In this document: positions 21,330 through 31,244 of the stretch, piece by piece | Layout of the letters: every line of letters starts with the position of its first letter | Position numbering within the stretch: the stretch's first letter is position 1 | Origin: Welwitschia mirabilis | Taxonomy: Eukaryota > Gnetophyta > Gnetopsida > Welwitschiales | Assembly: GCA_051453625.1 (NCBI GenBank) | Contig: JBOZIK010000001.1 | Span: 160,749,821-160,803,778, forward strand | Length of the DNA: 53,958 nt | Reading direction: 5' to 3' | Notes under the pieces: model-generated | What the model was told of the DNA's origin: nothing | Databases searched by the model: none | The model's input: only the letters and a program-made list of their open reading frames with translations | Program-made: the position numbers and the translations under genes

Positions 21330-22880
21330 ATAGCTTGTTTGATGGTTTTTCCATTAGTTGTCCATCTATATTTGATGGATTAGACTATGCTTATTAGAAA
21401 GCCTAAATGAGAATCTTCCTTAGATCCTTAGATGCTGAAATTGAAGAGGTAATTTACAATAGATATACTATGCCTAATTTAATAAAATCTAATCCTAACG
21501 ATAATATCATTTTAGTTCAAAAAACCTGAGACCAATGGACTCCCATTGATAGATTAGAGCTACTATAGATGCGCATGCTCTTAATGCTATATTTTGTGTA
21601 GATTATGCAGATGAATTTAAATGGATTGTAAACTATGAACAAGAAAAGGAGTTATGTGATATTCTTAAAGTTGTAAATGAAGGAACATATACTATCAAAC
21701 AGGACAAACTCCAAATGCTTATCTTTGAATTTGAAGAAGTTCATATGAATGAAGAGAAGATCTTACATGAACAATTTATCAGGCTTACCAACATGTGAAC
21801 TCCATGGCAAATCTGGGTGAAAGATTAGATGAGGCAAAAGTGGTCTAAAAAGTGCTGAGATACCTTCTAAAGATATTTAAACTAAAAGTCACAGTAATCA
21901 AAGAAAGTAAGAATATCAATGTAATGGCTTTAGAAGAATTTCAAGGTAATTCACAAACATATGAATTAAAATTTTCTAAAGATAAGAAGAAAGGTATTAC
22001 TTTGAAGTGTGTATAAGAAGAGTACAAGTCAGAGAAATCCAGTGAAGATCTAGATAATAATGAAGTTACTCTTCTAGCAAGAAGATTCAATAAATTTTTA
22101 CCTAAAAGAAAGAAGGAAGATAAGCCAAGTAGAGGTACACGAAGAGGACACTCAAAGTACAAAAAGAATCAAGACAAAGGAAAATAGATCTAATGCATAT
22201 GTGTAAAGGCTTTGGACACATGGAAAATGAGTGCTAGAACAATAAGAGATAATTAAAAAAATCAAATACATCTTCATTCATTATAAGATAAAATAATGTG
22301 GATGAGAAAAATGATAGTAGTTCAGGTCAAGATTTAGATGGAGGTAGAAGAATCTCTTTTATGGCAATTGTTCCTTCATTAAAAAACTTGCCTAGCACAT
22401 TAAAACCTAATGATTTGGATGTCATTAAATAAGTATAGGATGTTCTCAAATGTACTTGTCAGGAATTGTACTTAGAATGTAAAAATTTGGCAAAGCACAT
22501 AAATGATCTAAATAAGATTGTAAAATCTCTCACCAAAGAAAAGGAGGAAATCAAATTGAAGTACAAAATGGTTAAATTTGAAAATTCTAATCTCATTCCA
22601 TAGGTAAAATATTTATCTCATTTTTTTAATTAAATTTTTTAGTGATTCATATAAATTGGAACAGATGCTTAAAATTTGAAAACTGGCTCGTGATAAGTTA
22701 GGTATTAGTTTCATCCCTCAAAAATCATAAAGTCAGCAAAATTAGGTAACTTGGAAAAACAAGTTTATTTCTAAAGTTATTTATCATTTCTATAGTAAGT
22801 CAAATCATTCAAAGCTATTTTGCAAAGCTAGAAAATTGATTTATTTTCAAATTCAATTAGTTACTTTTCATTTAAATTTA
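21330..22880 (+). pseudogene. C2 gag remnant (UBN2-type, two zinc knuckles)
   Basis: Reading across frame slips: a FDGLDYAY equivalent with W to stop, 'KAQMRIFLRSLDAEIEEV', an AW equivalent near 21590, the 'KEGTYTIKQDKLQMLIFEFE' block near 21680-21730, 'MNEEKILHEQFIRLTN' near 21750, 'LRYLLKIFKLKVTVIKES' near 21850 and 'NVMALEEFQG' near 21920. This is the UBN2 gag order. A first knuckle CKGFGHMENEC lies at about 22190-22235. A Lys/Glu/Leu-rich coiled-coil-like stretch follows (22440-22600), and a second knuckle position near 22775 reads YHFYSKSNHSKLFC, with both first Cys changed to Tyr. Confidence 0.8.
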
Positions 22881-23331
22881 TTCCAAAAGAAAGTGTACCA
22901 CATTAGTCTAAAAGGACTAAGTGGGTCAAAGCTAATGATTTGAAAAAGTATTTTAATTTAGACATCTTTCAAGGTTTCAAATGGCATTAGCTGGTATTTG
23001 AATAGTTAGTGCACATGACATATGATGGAAGATAAATCTAGATTTAAATAGTTAAGTGACTTTGATGGAGAAGAAGTTACTTTTGATGATAATGGAAGAG
23101 CAAAAATAAAAGGTATTAGAAGCATTGGTGGAGGTAACTTATCTAGAATAAATGAAGTTTTATATGTCAATGTTTAAAACATAATTTACTCAGTATTAGC
23201 CAAATTTGTAACAAAGGATATAAGGTTGTTTTTTATAGTTCTAAATGTGAAGTTAGGTATGGCAAAATAAATGATGTTATTCTCAAATAAAATAAAATAG
23301 TTAATGTTTATAGCATAGATCAATCATTTTT
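22881..23331 (+). pseudogene. C2 protease end and pre-integrase domain
   Basis: A KWVKANDLKKYFNLDIFQG segment precedes a decayed protease active site. Then comes the gag_pre-integrase block: LSDFDGEEVTF, DNGRAKIKGI, RSIGGGNLSRINEVLYVN, a HNLLSISQICNKGYKVVF-type stretch and YSSKCEVRYGKINDVI. The last 250 bases read almost continuously with few stops, better preserved than most of the window. It ends at the 100-N gap. Confidence 0.85.
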
Positions 23332-23431
23332 NNNNNNNNNNNNNNNNNNNNNNNNNNNNNNNNNNNNNNNNNNNNNNNNNNNNNNNNNNNNNNNNNNNNN
23401 NNNNNNNNNNNNNNNNNNNNNNNNNNNNNNN
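23332..23431. other. Assembly gap, 100 N
   Basis: Exactly 100 Ns, the usual placeholder for a gap of unknown size. The rest of C2 could lie here. Sequence to the right is the G3 LTR end. Confidence 0.95.
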
Positions 23432-23479
<48 letters not shown>

Positions 23480-23525
23480 AGGATTCATTAAGGTAAAAAG
23501 GATTATAAAAATACACATAGCAACA
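23432..23525 (+). repeat. G3 5' LTR, right end
   Basis: A microsatellite is followed by 'attcattaaggtaaaaagga' and 'aaatacacatagcaaca', matching 33431-33483 of the 3' LTR ('attcattaaggtaaaaagga', 'aaatacgtagtgcaata'). It is followed at once by the primer site, which shows it is the 5' LTR end. Confidence 0.88.
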
Positions 23526-23528
23526 TCT

Positions 23529-23548
23529 TGGCATCATTATCAGAGAAG
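23529..23548 (+). other. G3 primer-binding site remnant (Asp tRNA type)
   Basis: TGGCATCATTATCAGAGAAG matches the TGGCGCCGTTGCCGGGGA-type site known from Athila and related elements. Differences are all G-to-A or C-to-T. It follows the LTR end by three bases. Confidence 0.75.
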
Positions 23549-23549
23549 G

Positions 23550-24350
23550 CTATTAAGGAGTATGAAGTTTTTCATCACTCAAATGAGTACATTGGATTTT
23601 TATTTAGTTATTTATTTATAGTGATGTTGTACTTCTATTTAGGATTTGTAGGCCTTTAGTTCATGGTTTGTAGTTTTTTAGTCTATAATAATAATAATCT
23701 TTTATTCTTTATGTCATCCCTATGGCACTAAGAATGATGATTTCTTAGTATATTTTCTATGTCTATAAATCTTTCTTTTAGTTTCTATTTCACTAGTTAA
23801 ATAATTGTCATCTCCTTCATTGTCCCCACGACAAGGTGGATGATGGCTGTGTATTTATTTTCAACTTTTTTTTTTAGATTACAATAATTGTTAGTTAGTA
23901 ATAATTAGTTTTTTGTTATCCCATGTATTTTCCACATGACTAAAAGGATGATAGTCTATTTTTAACTTTTGAATTTCTGCTAAATTTCTGTTCTCTATTT
24001 TTACTTTTTGTTTTCATCGTTCTCTCCGTCATCTCATGATAGATGACTGTTAGTTATTTTTATTTATTTTATAATATTTTCTATTTGGAGGATGTTGTAA
24101 CATGATTAATCTAAAAAAGAAATATTAGAGATAGAGGTTGTTGATAGAGGAAAACGTTAGAGAAGAACAAGTTGATTTTGAAATTGAATCAGAAAATCAA
24201 TCTTTAAGTGCATACAATATCCCCTCCAAGTTTATCTTTTCTATATTTGACCCTATAAAAAAAATTTTATAAGATAGTTTAGAAGAACAAGATAATTTTA
24301 CAATGCCAAGCATTAAGCAAAAAAAAAAAAAAAAAAAAATTCAAGTCATA
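23550..24350 (+). other. G3 leader region
   Basis: Untranslated leader between primer site and gag. It contains several 'gtcatcccyatg' stretches similar to ones in the G3 LTR and a poly-A run at about 24318-24339. No coding motif. Confidence 0.5.
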
Positions 24351-25290
24351 GGTTCTTCAACCCCTAGTGCTAAGGTGAACCTTACTATTAAGGAATTAAT
24401 AGCTAATAGAAAATGATAAATTCAAACTTCTTTTGATTTATCCTTAGGTGATGATGTCAAATTAAAGAATCTAAATGCCTTTCCCATCTTTGATGATGAA
24501 CTTAATGAGGATCCCCTCCAACACATTGCAGATATCAAATAGTTAGTTCTTACCTCAGGAAATGGAAAGAAAAGTATTAGTGATTATATATATTTGGCCA
24601 TTTTTCTAATGACATTGAAGGGAAGATTAAAATTTTGACTAAAAATTATACCTCATAAAAGTTTAACATCTTGAAATTAAATCTAAAAATCCTTTCTTAA
24701 AATATTGATGAGTGAAGCAACCATTAGAAAAAGGAACAAGAAAGTGATAAATTTTCAATAACAACCAAATGAGGATTATGCTTTCACATATAAACACTTC
24801 TTAATCATAATTCACTCTAATCTAATAGATGCTTTCATAGAAGAAGTGCTAGTTAACTACTTTTATGGTGGGCTAAACCACTAAATGAAATAACTTGTAG
24901 ACTTCTCTTGTGGTGGAAACCTAATGAACCTTGTGTTAGAAAATTCTTTAAAAACATTAGAGGAACTCATAGAGGTAAGTTAAACTTGGCCAACATTAAA
25001 ATATAACCACACTATAGTACAACTCATCAAAGATTTAAAAGAGATAAAAAAAGAAAAAGTAATGGATAAAACCAAAGACAAGTGTATAAATTTTATTAGA
25101 GATTTCACAACAAAATTAAAGAGATATACTAAGATGATTTTAGATGCTAAATTAGCAACTAAGAAGAGTGTTGTACCAACATGTAACTTATGTAAGGATA
25201 ACTATCAGATTACCAAGGATTATCCACTATTACCAACATATAAGGAGAAAATACATGAAAAATTTTATGCTTTTAACTAAAAATTTCCAA
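24351..25290 (+). pseudogene. G3 gag remnant (Athila type)
   Basis: A FPIFDDELNEDPLQHIAD segment near 24480 gives the 'N...H...F' start of Athila gag. After slips, NYFYGGLNH with LVDFSCGGNLMN (24855-24935) and LKTLEELIE match the 'FYEGL....R..VD.A.GG.....' and 'A...IE' blocks. A CCHC knuckle CNLCKDNYQITKDYPLLP (near 25180) keeps the first two Cys and has lost His and the last Cys. The frame 25062-25280 is a surviving fragment of this region and not a separate gene. Confidence 0.8.
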
Positions 25291-26030
25291 ACTTCAAAAA
25301 TCAAAATCAGTTACAACCTAGGTTGAATATACAAACCTTTGACAACAAGTTCTAAAATTTTTAAACTAATTTTCAACCTTTAAAAAATAGATTCAAAAAT
25401 TCAAACTTTCAACCAAGTTCATCAAACTTTCAATAATCAAACAATCCACTTACAAACTCTATAGATGAACTTAGGAAATTACAAGAAAGAATGAACTCTA
25501 GCATTGAAAAAACAAACTGCAATATTGAAAACTTATTAAATGTCCTTTAACAAACCATGTTAGCATATCAACAACCAAAAGTAACATTGGATACATAACT
25601 TCTGTCAAATCCCGATGAAGTAAGAAGAAATTGTAAGATTGTAATACAAAGTGGACATGAAGTAAACCCTTCTTCATGTAAAGCACAAACTTTTCAAACT
25701 GATACTAGAGATGATGAAGAAGAAGAGGACATCAAAATATTAGAAAATTACAACTTTCCTTCTATTTGTAAAAGTAAAAAAAGATTATTGCCAATAATTA
25801 CAAATTAAATCAGCTACTTCTTGGCTTTATAGGCTTAACACTAATTCAACTTTGAATAAACATATCAAAACCTTCATGAAAAATGTGAGCATAAACTTAT
25901 CCTTTTGGAAATATTTGCAAGAAAATACAAGATACTAAAATCTATGGAAAGACTTAATAAGAAAAAACAAAAATGATTTATTCCTAATAAAGTATTTTTA
26001 CCATAATTCCTTATGAACTTAATGTTATAA
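25291..26030 (+). pseudogene. G3 gag C-terminal / linker remnant
   Basis: An Asn/Phe/Gln-rich stretch (NFQNFKNQNQ-like readings near 25290-25450) and a possible 'LPSNPDEV' near 25605 correspond to the low-complexity gag tail and 'LPSNTE.NP'-type linker of Athila elements. 'VTLRSG' equivalents are visible near 25650. Weak but in the right place. Confidence 0.5.
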
Positions 26031-26480
26031 AAATCTCTAAAATTTAAAAATTCAAGGATAGCAACAGTGAGTGTCACATTAGAGAAAGATAAAAAGATCG
26101 AAAAATCTTTAATCAACATTAGATTAAGCATTAACATCATTTCATTACACATTTTTAAAAGACTTAATTTAGAAAGTAGAATAGAGCCTACTCAGATTCT
26201 CTTAGAATTAGTAGACACTTCAGTTAAGAAACCCTTAAGGGTTATCAAAGATTTAGTGATTCAAATTGAAGAGGCATTCTACCCAATAGACGTGATTATT
26301 ATACAAGTTGAATATAATGAAGATTAGCCATTACTTCTAGAAATAACCTTCTATGGAATAGCCCATTGCATTATTGACATAAGAACTGGGGTAATGGAGT
26401 GTCACTTAGGAAACAGAAAGTTTGTTATTAGAGTTTTTGATGAAGCTGGGAAAAACCTAGGAGACAAATGAGATATATAA
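26031..26480 (+). pseudogene. G3 aspartic protease remnant (Athila type)
   Basis: One of the most readable regions: LSINIISLHIFKRLNLE aligns with the active-site block of Athila proteases, followed by PTQILLELVDTSVKKPLRV, DLVIQIEEAFYPIDVIII, an 'ITFYGIAHCIIDIRTGVME' block and the 'F.V...' end. The catalytic Asp of the D-L-G-A-S motif is Asn here (N-I-R-L-S), so the enzyme would be dead even without the stop at 26325. It would have matured Gag-Pol. Confidence 0.85.
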
Positions 26481-26979
26481 AATAAATCAAATGAACTTTA
26501 TTCCTACAACATCATCCTCTCAAAGAAAGATGGCTAATGTTACACAAACCTACACTTCATGATGATCCACTTGAGATTAAAAACTTTGAAGCTTTTGATA
26601 CATCTAACTTTGGGCATGACTTTTAGATTAAAATGAATAATAAATAGAATCCTTAGACTACAATAAAGTCCAAATGTTAACAACAACTAAAAATTCACAA
26701 TTTGAGGGAGATCATCCACTACATGAATCAGAAACTGAAAATCCATTTGAAAAATCTTCCTACTAGACTAAAATATATTTTTCTCTATAACAATTAAAAC
26801 AAACCTTTCATAATCAATGAAAATATCTTTCCTAAATAAGATTCAACATTAATCTTTATTTTGACTTCCAAAATTCATGCATTCACTTGGTCTTGTAGAG
26901 ATTTATCTTCTATTCCTTCTTCTATTATTCAACAAAAAATCTATCTTTAGGAAAATGAGAAACTTATTAGATAACCATA
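26481..26979 (+). other. G3 protease-RT linker, poorly readable
   Basis: Scattered similarity to the 'LELKPLP..LKYAFL' type linker (near 26750-26800, 'ENPFEKSSYQTKIYF') but with stops and slips. No separate gene. Confidence 0.4.
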
Positions 26980-27700
26980 AAAAAGATTAAATCCAGCACT
27001 TAAACAAGTAATTAAGGATGAAATCATTAATTTAATGGATGCTAAAATCATTTATACTATATCAAATAGTGAAATCATTTATGCTATATTAGATAGTAAA
27101 TGGGTTATTCCCTTGACTGTAGTATCAATAAAGGAAGGGAAATGGAGATTTTACATAGATTTTAGAAAACTAAATAAAGTCACAAAGAAATATCATTGTC
27201 CTCTTCCGTTCCTTGACCAAATCCTCAATAAAATTTAGGGACATGCTTTCTATTACTTTTTAGATGGATATGATAGTTATAACTGTGTTTGTATAGCTAG
27301 TGAAGACCAAGTTAAAACAAATTTTACTTTGCCTTTTAATATGTTTGCTTTTAAATGAATGCCTTTTAGATTATGTAATGCTCCCAAAACTTTTTAACAT
27401 GCAATTATGGGTATCTTTTCAGACATGTTAGAGGATTCAATAAAAATATTTATGGGTGACTTTTCTATCTTTAAAGAAACCTTTAATCAAATGTTTAAAA
27501 TATTATAAAAAGTCCTTAATAGATGAATAGAGTATGGCATTTATTTAAGTTGGGAAAAAAATCTTATTCTTAGTTGAAAGTGGAATTGTTCTAGGCCACC
27601 ACATTTCTAAAATAGGAATTAAGATGGACCTTGATAAGATTGGTATCATTCAACACTTAACTGGTCCAATCCATGTTAAGCAACTTATATCTTTTCTTGG
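26980..27700 (+). pseudogene. G3 reverse transcriptase remnant
   Basis: In order: VIKDEIINLMDAKIIYTIS, SKWVIPLTVVSIKEG, KWRFYIDFRKLNKVTKK, HCPLPFLDQILNKI, GHAFYYFLDGYDSYN, EDQVKTNFTLPF, MPFRLCNAPKTF, IFSDMLEDSIKIFMGDF, and the 'YLSWEKNL' block. The catalytic F-M-D-D is FMGD (27449-27460). Compared with typical Athila RT there is an extra duplicated 'NSEIIYAIL' segment (27065-27095), and the '..N.L.PTR..TGWR' insert is shortened to KEGKWRF. Stops are few in 27035-27238. Confidence 0.9.
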
Positions 27701-28265
27701 ACATTGTGGTTTCTATTACCATTTCATATAGGATTATAATAGAATATATAAATCCTACACTTATTACTAGAAAAATAAGTCAAATTTGATTGGAATACAT
27801 CTTGCCAACTTACTTTTTATAAACTTAAACATAAATTCTCTTATGCTCCTATCGTAATAAGACCTAATTAGAAGAAAGATTTTGAGTTAATGTGTGATTC
27901 TAGAAATTTTGCTATAAGGGGGATGATTTGGTGGAAATATGATAATGACTTTAAAGTCATATCTTACCATAGTAAAACATTCTCCAAATCTCAAGCAAAT
28001 TATTCAAGTACTGAGAGAGAAATTTTAGCTATAATCTTTTTCCTTAATACTCTTAGATATTATCTTTAGGCTTCCAAATGAATGTATACATAGGTCATGC
28101 AACAACTAAATACCTGATGACTAAGAAGGATTTTAGAGCTAGGTTGATTAGATAGATCCTCTTAATGCAATAATTTAATCTTACCATCATAGATAAGATA
28201 GGAAAATACAAAAATATAGCACATCACTTATCACGCCTAATTTCTTCTGATGATGATCATTCTAT
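27701..28265 (+). pseudogene. G3 RT connection and RNase H remnant
   Basis: 'SFLGHCGFYYHFI' equivalents near 27690 are followed by FELMCDSRNFAIRGMIWW (27880-27930), KVISYHSKTFSKSQANY, STEREILAIIFFLNTLRYYL, a 'YLMTKKDFRARLIR' block, and GKYKNIAHHLSRL (28200-28240), equivalent to the end of RNase H before 'ADHLSRL'. Order and spacing are standard for Athila. Confidence 0.85.
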
Positions 28266-29610
28266 TAATGATTCTTTTCTGGATGAATAATTATTTGTTG
28301 TATCTTCTACTCATCCCCCTCCATGATATGCTAATATTGTCAACTATGTTGTTACTTTAAAAACATCACAAAATTGAAGTCATAATCAATGAAAATATTT
28401 TCTTCATATGATAGGTAACTACAAGTGGATAGCACCCCATCTTTTTCATAGTTGTAAGGAACAAATCATAAGAAAATGTATACTAGACTGGGAGAACTTA
28501 ATATCCTTTACCTTTTTCATGGTGATGTTTGTGGTAGATGTTTTAGTTATCAAAAAGCAACCATAAAAAATTTTCACTCTGGATTCTATTGGCTTAGTCT
28601 TTTGCAAGACTCTTTTGAGTATGCTAGAAAGTGCAATGCATATAAATGTTTTGGTAGCCTTTTGAAATCATATGAAATGCCCCTCAAGCCTATTCTTGAG
28701 CATATATCTTTTGAATGTTAGGGACTTAATTTCATAAATTTAATTAAATTACCTTCTAAATACAAAAATTACATTTTAGTGGCTATGGATTATTTGACTA
28801 AATGGATTGAAGTAATTCCTACTTCCTTAAATGATGACTGAATCATTTGTAATTTTGTTAAAACTTAAGTTTTTTAGAACTTTAATTTTTCTCAAATAAT
28901 CATTATTAATTAAGGAACTCACTTCATTAACCATCTTTTTAGAAAACTTCTTTTATTTATTAGTATAGAACATATAGCAGCTTGTTCTTATCATTCTCAA
29001 ACCAATGGACAAGCAGAAAATGCTAATACAGAAATTACAAAAATGCTTTAAAAACTTGTCTCTACTAATAGGAAGGCATGGGATTTTAAATTAAATAATT
29101 TTCTTTGGTCTTATTGTACCACTATATCTAATTCAGTTGGTTTCTCACCTTATGAACTTGTATATAGTAAAGTATGTATTTTACTTGTTGATGTTCATTA
29201 CAATTCTTATTGTTCTATACATTAACTTAATCTTATGGATTTAAAACAAAATCTTAAAACTATTTTAGCTCAATTTTAGATGATTTATATGAAAAACAAA
29301 CTTGATCTATTCATTGTTAACTTATTCATAAAGCCCTAAATAAGTTCAAGCATGATAAAAAGTTGATTTATAAGAAGTTGGAATGTAGTTAACTAGTTTT
29401 GTTATACACCACTAAGATACATCTTTTACATAACAAGTTGACCTTAAAATGATTAGATCATTATCTTATCAATAAAGTACATTCTAATTTATTTGTTGAA
29501 ATTTTTGACTTAACTACTAAAGAAATTTAGGAAGTTAATATACAAAGGTTGAAAATATACAAGCAATCTTCTAATATAAACATGATAGAAGCACTAGCCT
29601 TAGAGGTTAC
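28266..29610 (+). pseudogene. G3 integrase remnant
   Basis: The H2C2 zinc domain reads through 'HGDVCGRCFSYQKATIKN', FHSGFYWLSLLQDSFEYARK and CNAYKCFG (28510-28660), with the second His and a Cys changed. The catalytic core follows: GLNFINL for the first Asp (Asn here), YILVAMDYLTKWIEV, INXGTHFINHLF for the second Asp (Asn, with a stop), HSQTNGQAENANTEI with the Glu retained near 29015, WDFKLNNFLWSY and SPYELVYSK. The C-terminal part continues to about 29600 ('INVQRLKIYKQS'). Two of three DDE residues are lost. Confidence 0.9.
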
Positions 29611-31244
29611 CTAAATAAGGAGGACTTATTCCCCATTATTGTTTGAATTTTCTCTTAGCTTTTTTCTTTAAAAGCCATTATGATATCACTTAATCATCTT
29701 TCAAACATGACTTATGTATTTATTTTCATAACTAGTCTTTAACTTATGAATTTTATAGTGGTAAGATTAGATTCACCCAATCTTAAGACATTCACACGTC
29801 TATCAACTTCACATTGAAGGAAGATGCTTTATTTTTTATTTTTTTCTTAATGATGTTATATTTTTTAAGGATGTTCCTTTTTGTCTTTTAACTTATTACT
29901 TTGTCTTTGTCTTTTTGAATATTTGGTTATGTGGAATGTTCTCATTTGTGTCAGCAAAAAAAAGTAAAATAAAACCATGATGTTTTATATTTGAGATAGC
30001 TCAAAAACATGGTCACCATGATGTCCTTTTGCAAGTATAGTGGGGTAAATTTTCCCAAGAAAAACCTTTGGTAGTATAATATGGTAGTTGTAGGAACTCC
30101 ACTATTGGGTTAGTTAACCATGCTTGACGGGTTCTTACTTTTCTAACTATGATTACACTTCCTCATCATGGATAATTACAATAACAAATAATAAAATCTT
30201 GAGGCTATGAGATCAATGGTATTTCTAGTATCATCAAAGATATTGCTTATTTCATAAACTCTTAGTGTTTTTACATGATCATTTTATTTCTAAGGATTCA
30301 TGTGCTTATTTTAAGATGTAAGTAGGTGAGTTTATTTTTAGCAACTCTTTAATCTTATTATTTATTGTTTAAAACATTTGATTTTTAGTAATGTCATAAT
30401 CACTACTTTATCAAATGGAATTTTTTATACATTATTCATGCATTTTTAAATCAAGTGATGTTATGATTTCTTCCATGGGAGTCTACTAGGTTAAAATTTA
30501 AGGTAGGCAGGCTATCTTCTTTATGTTTTCTTATGTCCATTCTTTTGGTTTTCTTTCATTGTTTAGTTAGTTATTTCAAAGACATTTCTATATTTTCTTA
30601 TCATTTTAGGACCTTAACATTTAATGGTTTCCTTATCTAGTTTTAACAAAAAATTTATTTCTTTCTTATATGAGTTTCCTTAACAATTTTGTGATGTTTA
30701 TTTTCAGTATTTGGGGGTTCTACACATTGCTCTTAATCACTTTTATGATGGTACATTTATCGGGAATTCATGGATCTACTTCATTCTAATTAGCACATTT
30801 TCATTATCTACTCTTTTTGTGCTTGTTATAATATTTTATACATCTCTAATTTTGAAATCTAACACTTTACACTTAGCTCTACACTTAATTCATTAATTGT
30901 CCAAATTCAAAATCACCCATCATCTACCTTATCTTTCTAGTCTACTTTCTTTACTTCACTGGCCAATATAAGATGTATTCTTTTTCTTAAGAAAGGGTAT
31001 GACTTATTTTCATGCTTATTTTCATAATTTTTTGAGTTATTTTAAAGCTTTTATGAGAAATTTTTTTTGAAATTTTCACTCCATACACATGATGCATTAC
31101 ATGTTATTTTACTATGTAATGTGTTTGAGGTTATTTATAAGCTATTTTTTAATTTCTAGATTGATTTTTTAAGATAATTTGGCTCACGATTATGGTTCTT
31201 CACCTAGTTTTTGTCAAAAACTAATAAAGGCTAAGTGAAGGCTA
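29611..31244 (+). other. G3 3' non-coding region (post-integrase)
   Basis: About 1.6 kb with no recognisable domain. It is collinear with the reverse complement of 44131-46080 in G4; for example 'ggaagatgct' with 'gacattcacacgtctat' before it, and 'ggtatttctagtatcatcaa' matching 'ggtactcctggtgtcatcaa'. Conservation in two family members shows that this is a regular part of the element. In some Athila elements an env-like ORF sits here; I see none. A purine-rich stretch 'aaaggctaagtgaaggc' precedes the LTR. Confidence 0.65.

Larger units (their letters stand above)
19938..23331 (+). mobile_element. C2: SIRE-like Ty1/copia element, 5' half
   Basis: A probable LTR (19938-21260) is followed by a primer-site remnant, gag with two zinc-knuckle positions, the protease/pre-integrase region (to 23331) and then a 100-N gap. 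Integrase, RT, RNase H and the 3' LTR are not present in the window after the gap. They may be lost or hidden in it. SIRE affinity is inferred from the UBN2-type gag and a long coiled-coil-like Lys/Glu/Leu-rich segment between the two knuckles. Confidence 0.75.
16863..23431. mobile_element. Segment interrupting the G3 5' LTR (nested insertion or misjoin)
   Basis: The LTR left part ends at 16862 inside a microsatellite, and the LTR right part begins at 23432 with 'acatacata(ta)n'. Between them are AT-rich unknown sequence, repeat R copy 2, a CT microsatellite, the 5' half of copia element C2, and a 100-N gap (23332-23431). Either one or more elements inserted into the microsatellite, or the scaffold was joined through it. 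Confidence 0.7.

Noticed and set aside
25498-26152. Minus-strand open frames in the G3 gag-protease region
   Set aside because: They are shadows of the plus-strand pol frame, which has clear protease motifs.
29611-31244. env-like gene after G3 integrase
   Set aside because: No signal peptide plus transmembrane arrangement or long frame. The hydrophobic 61-codon frame at 30711-30896 is not seen in the G4 counterpart.
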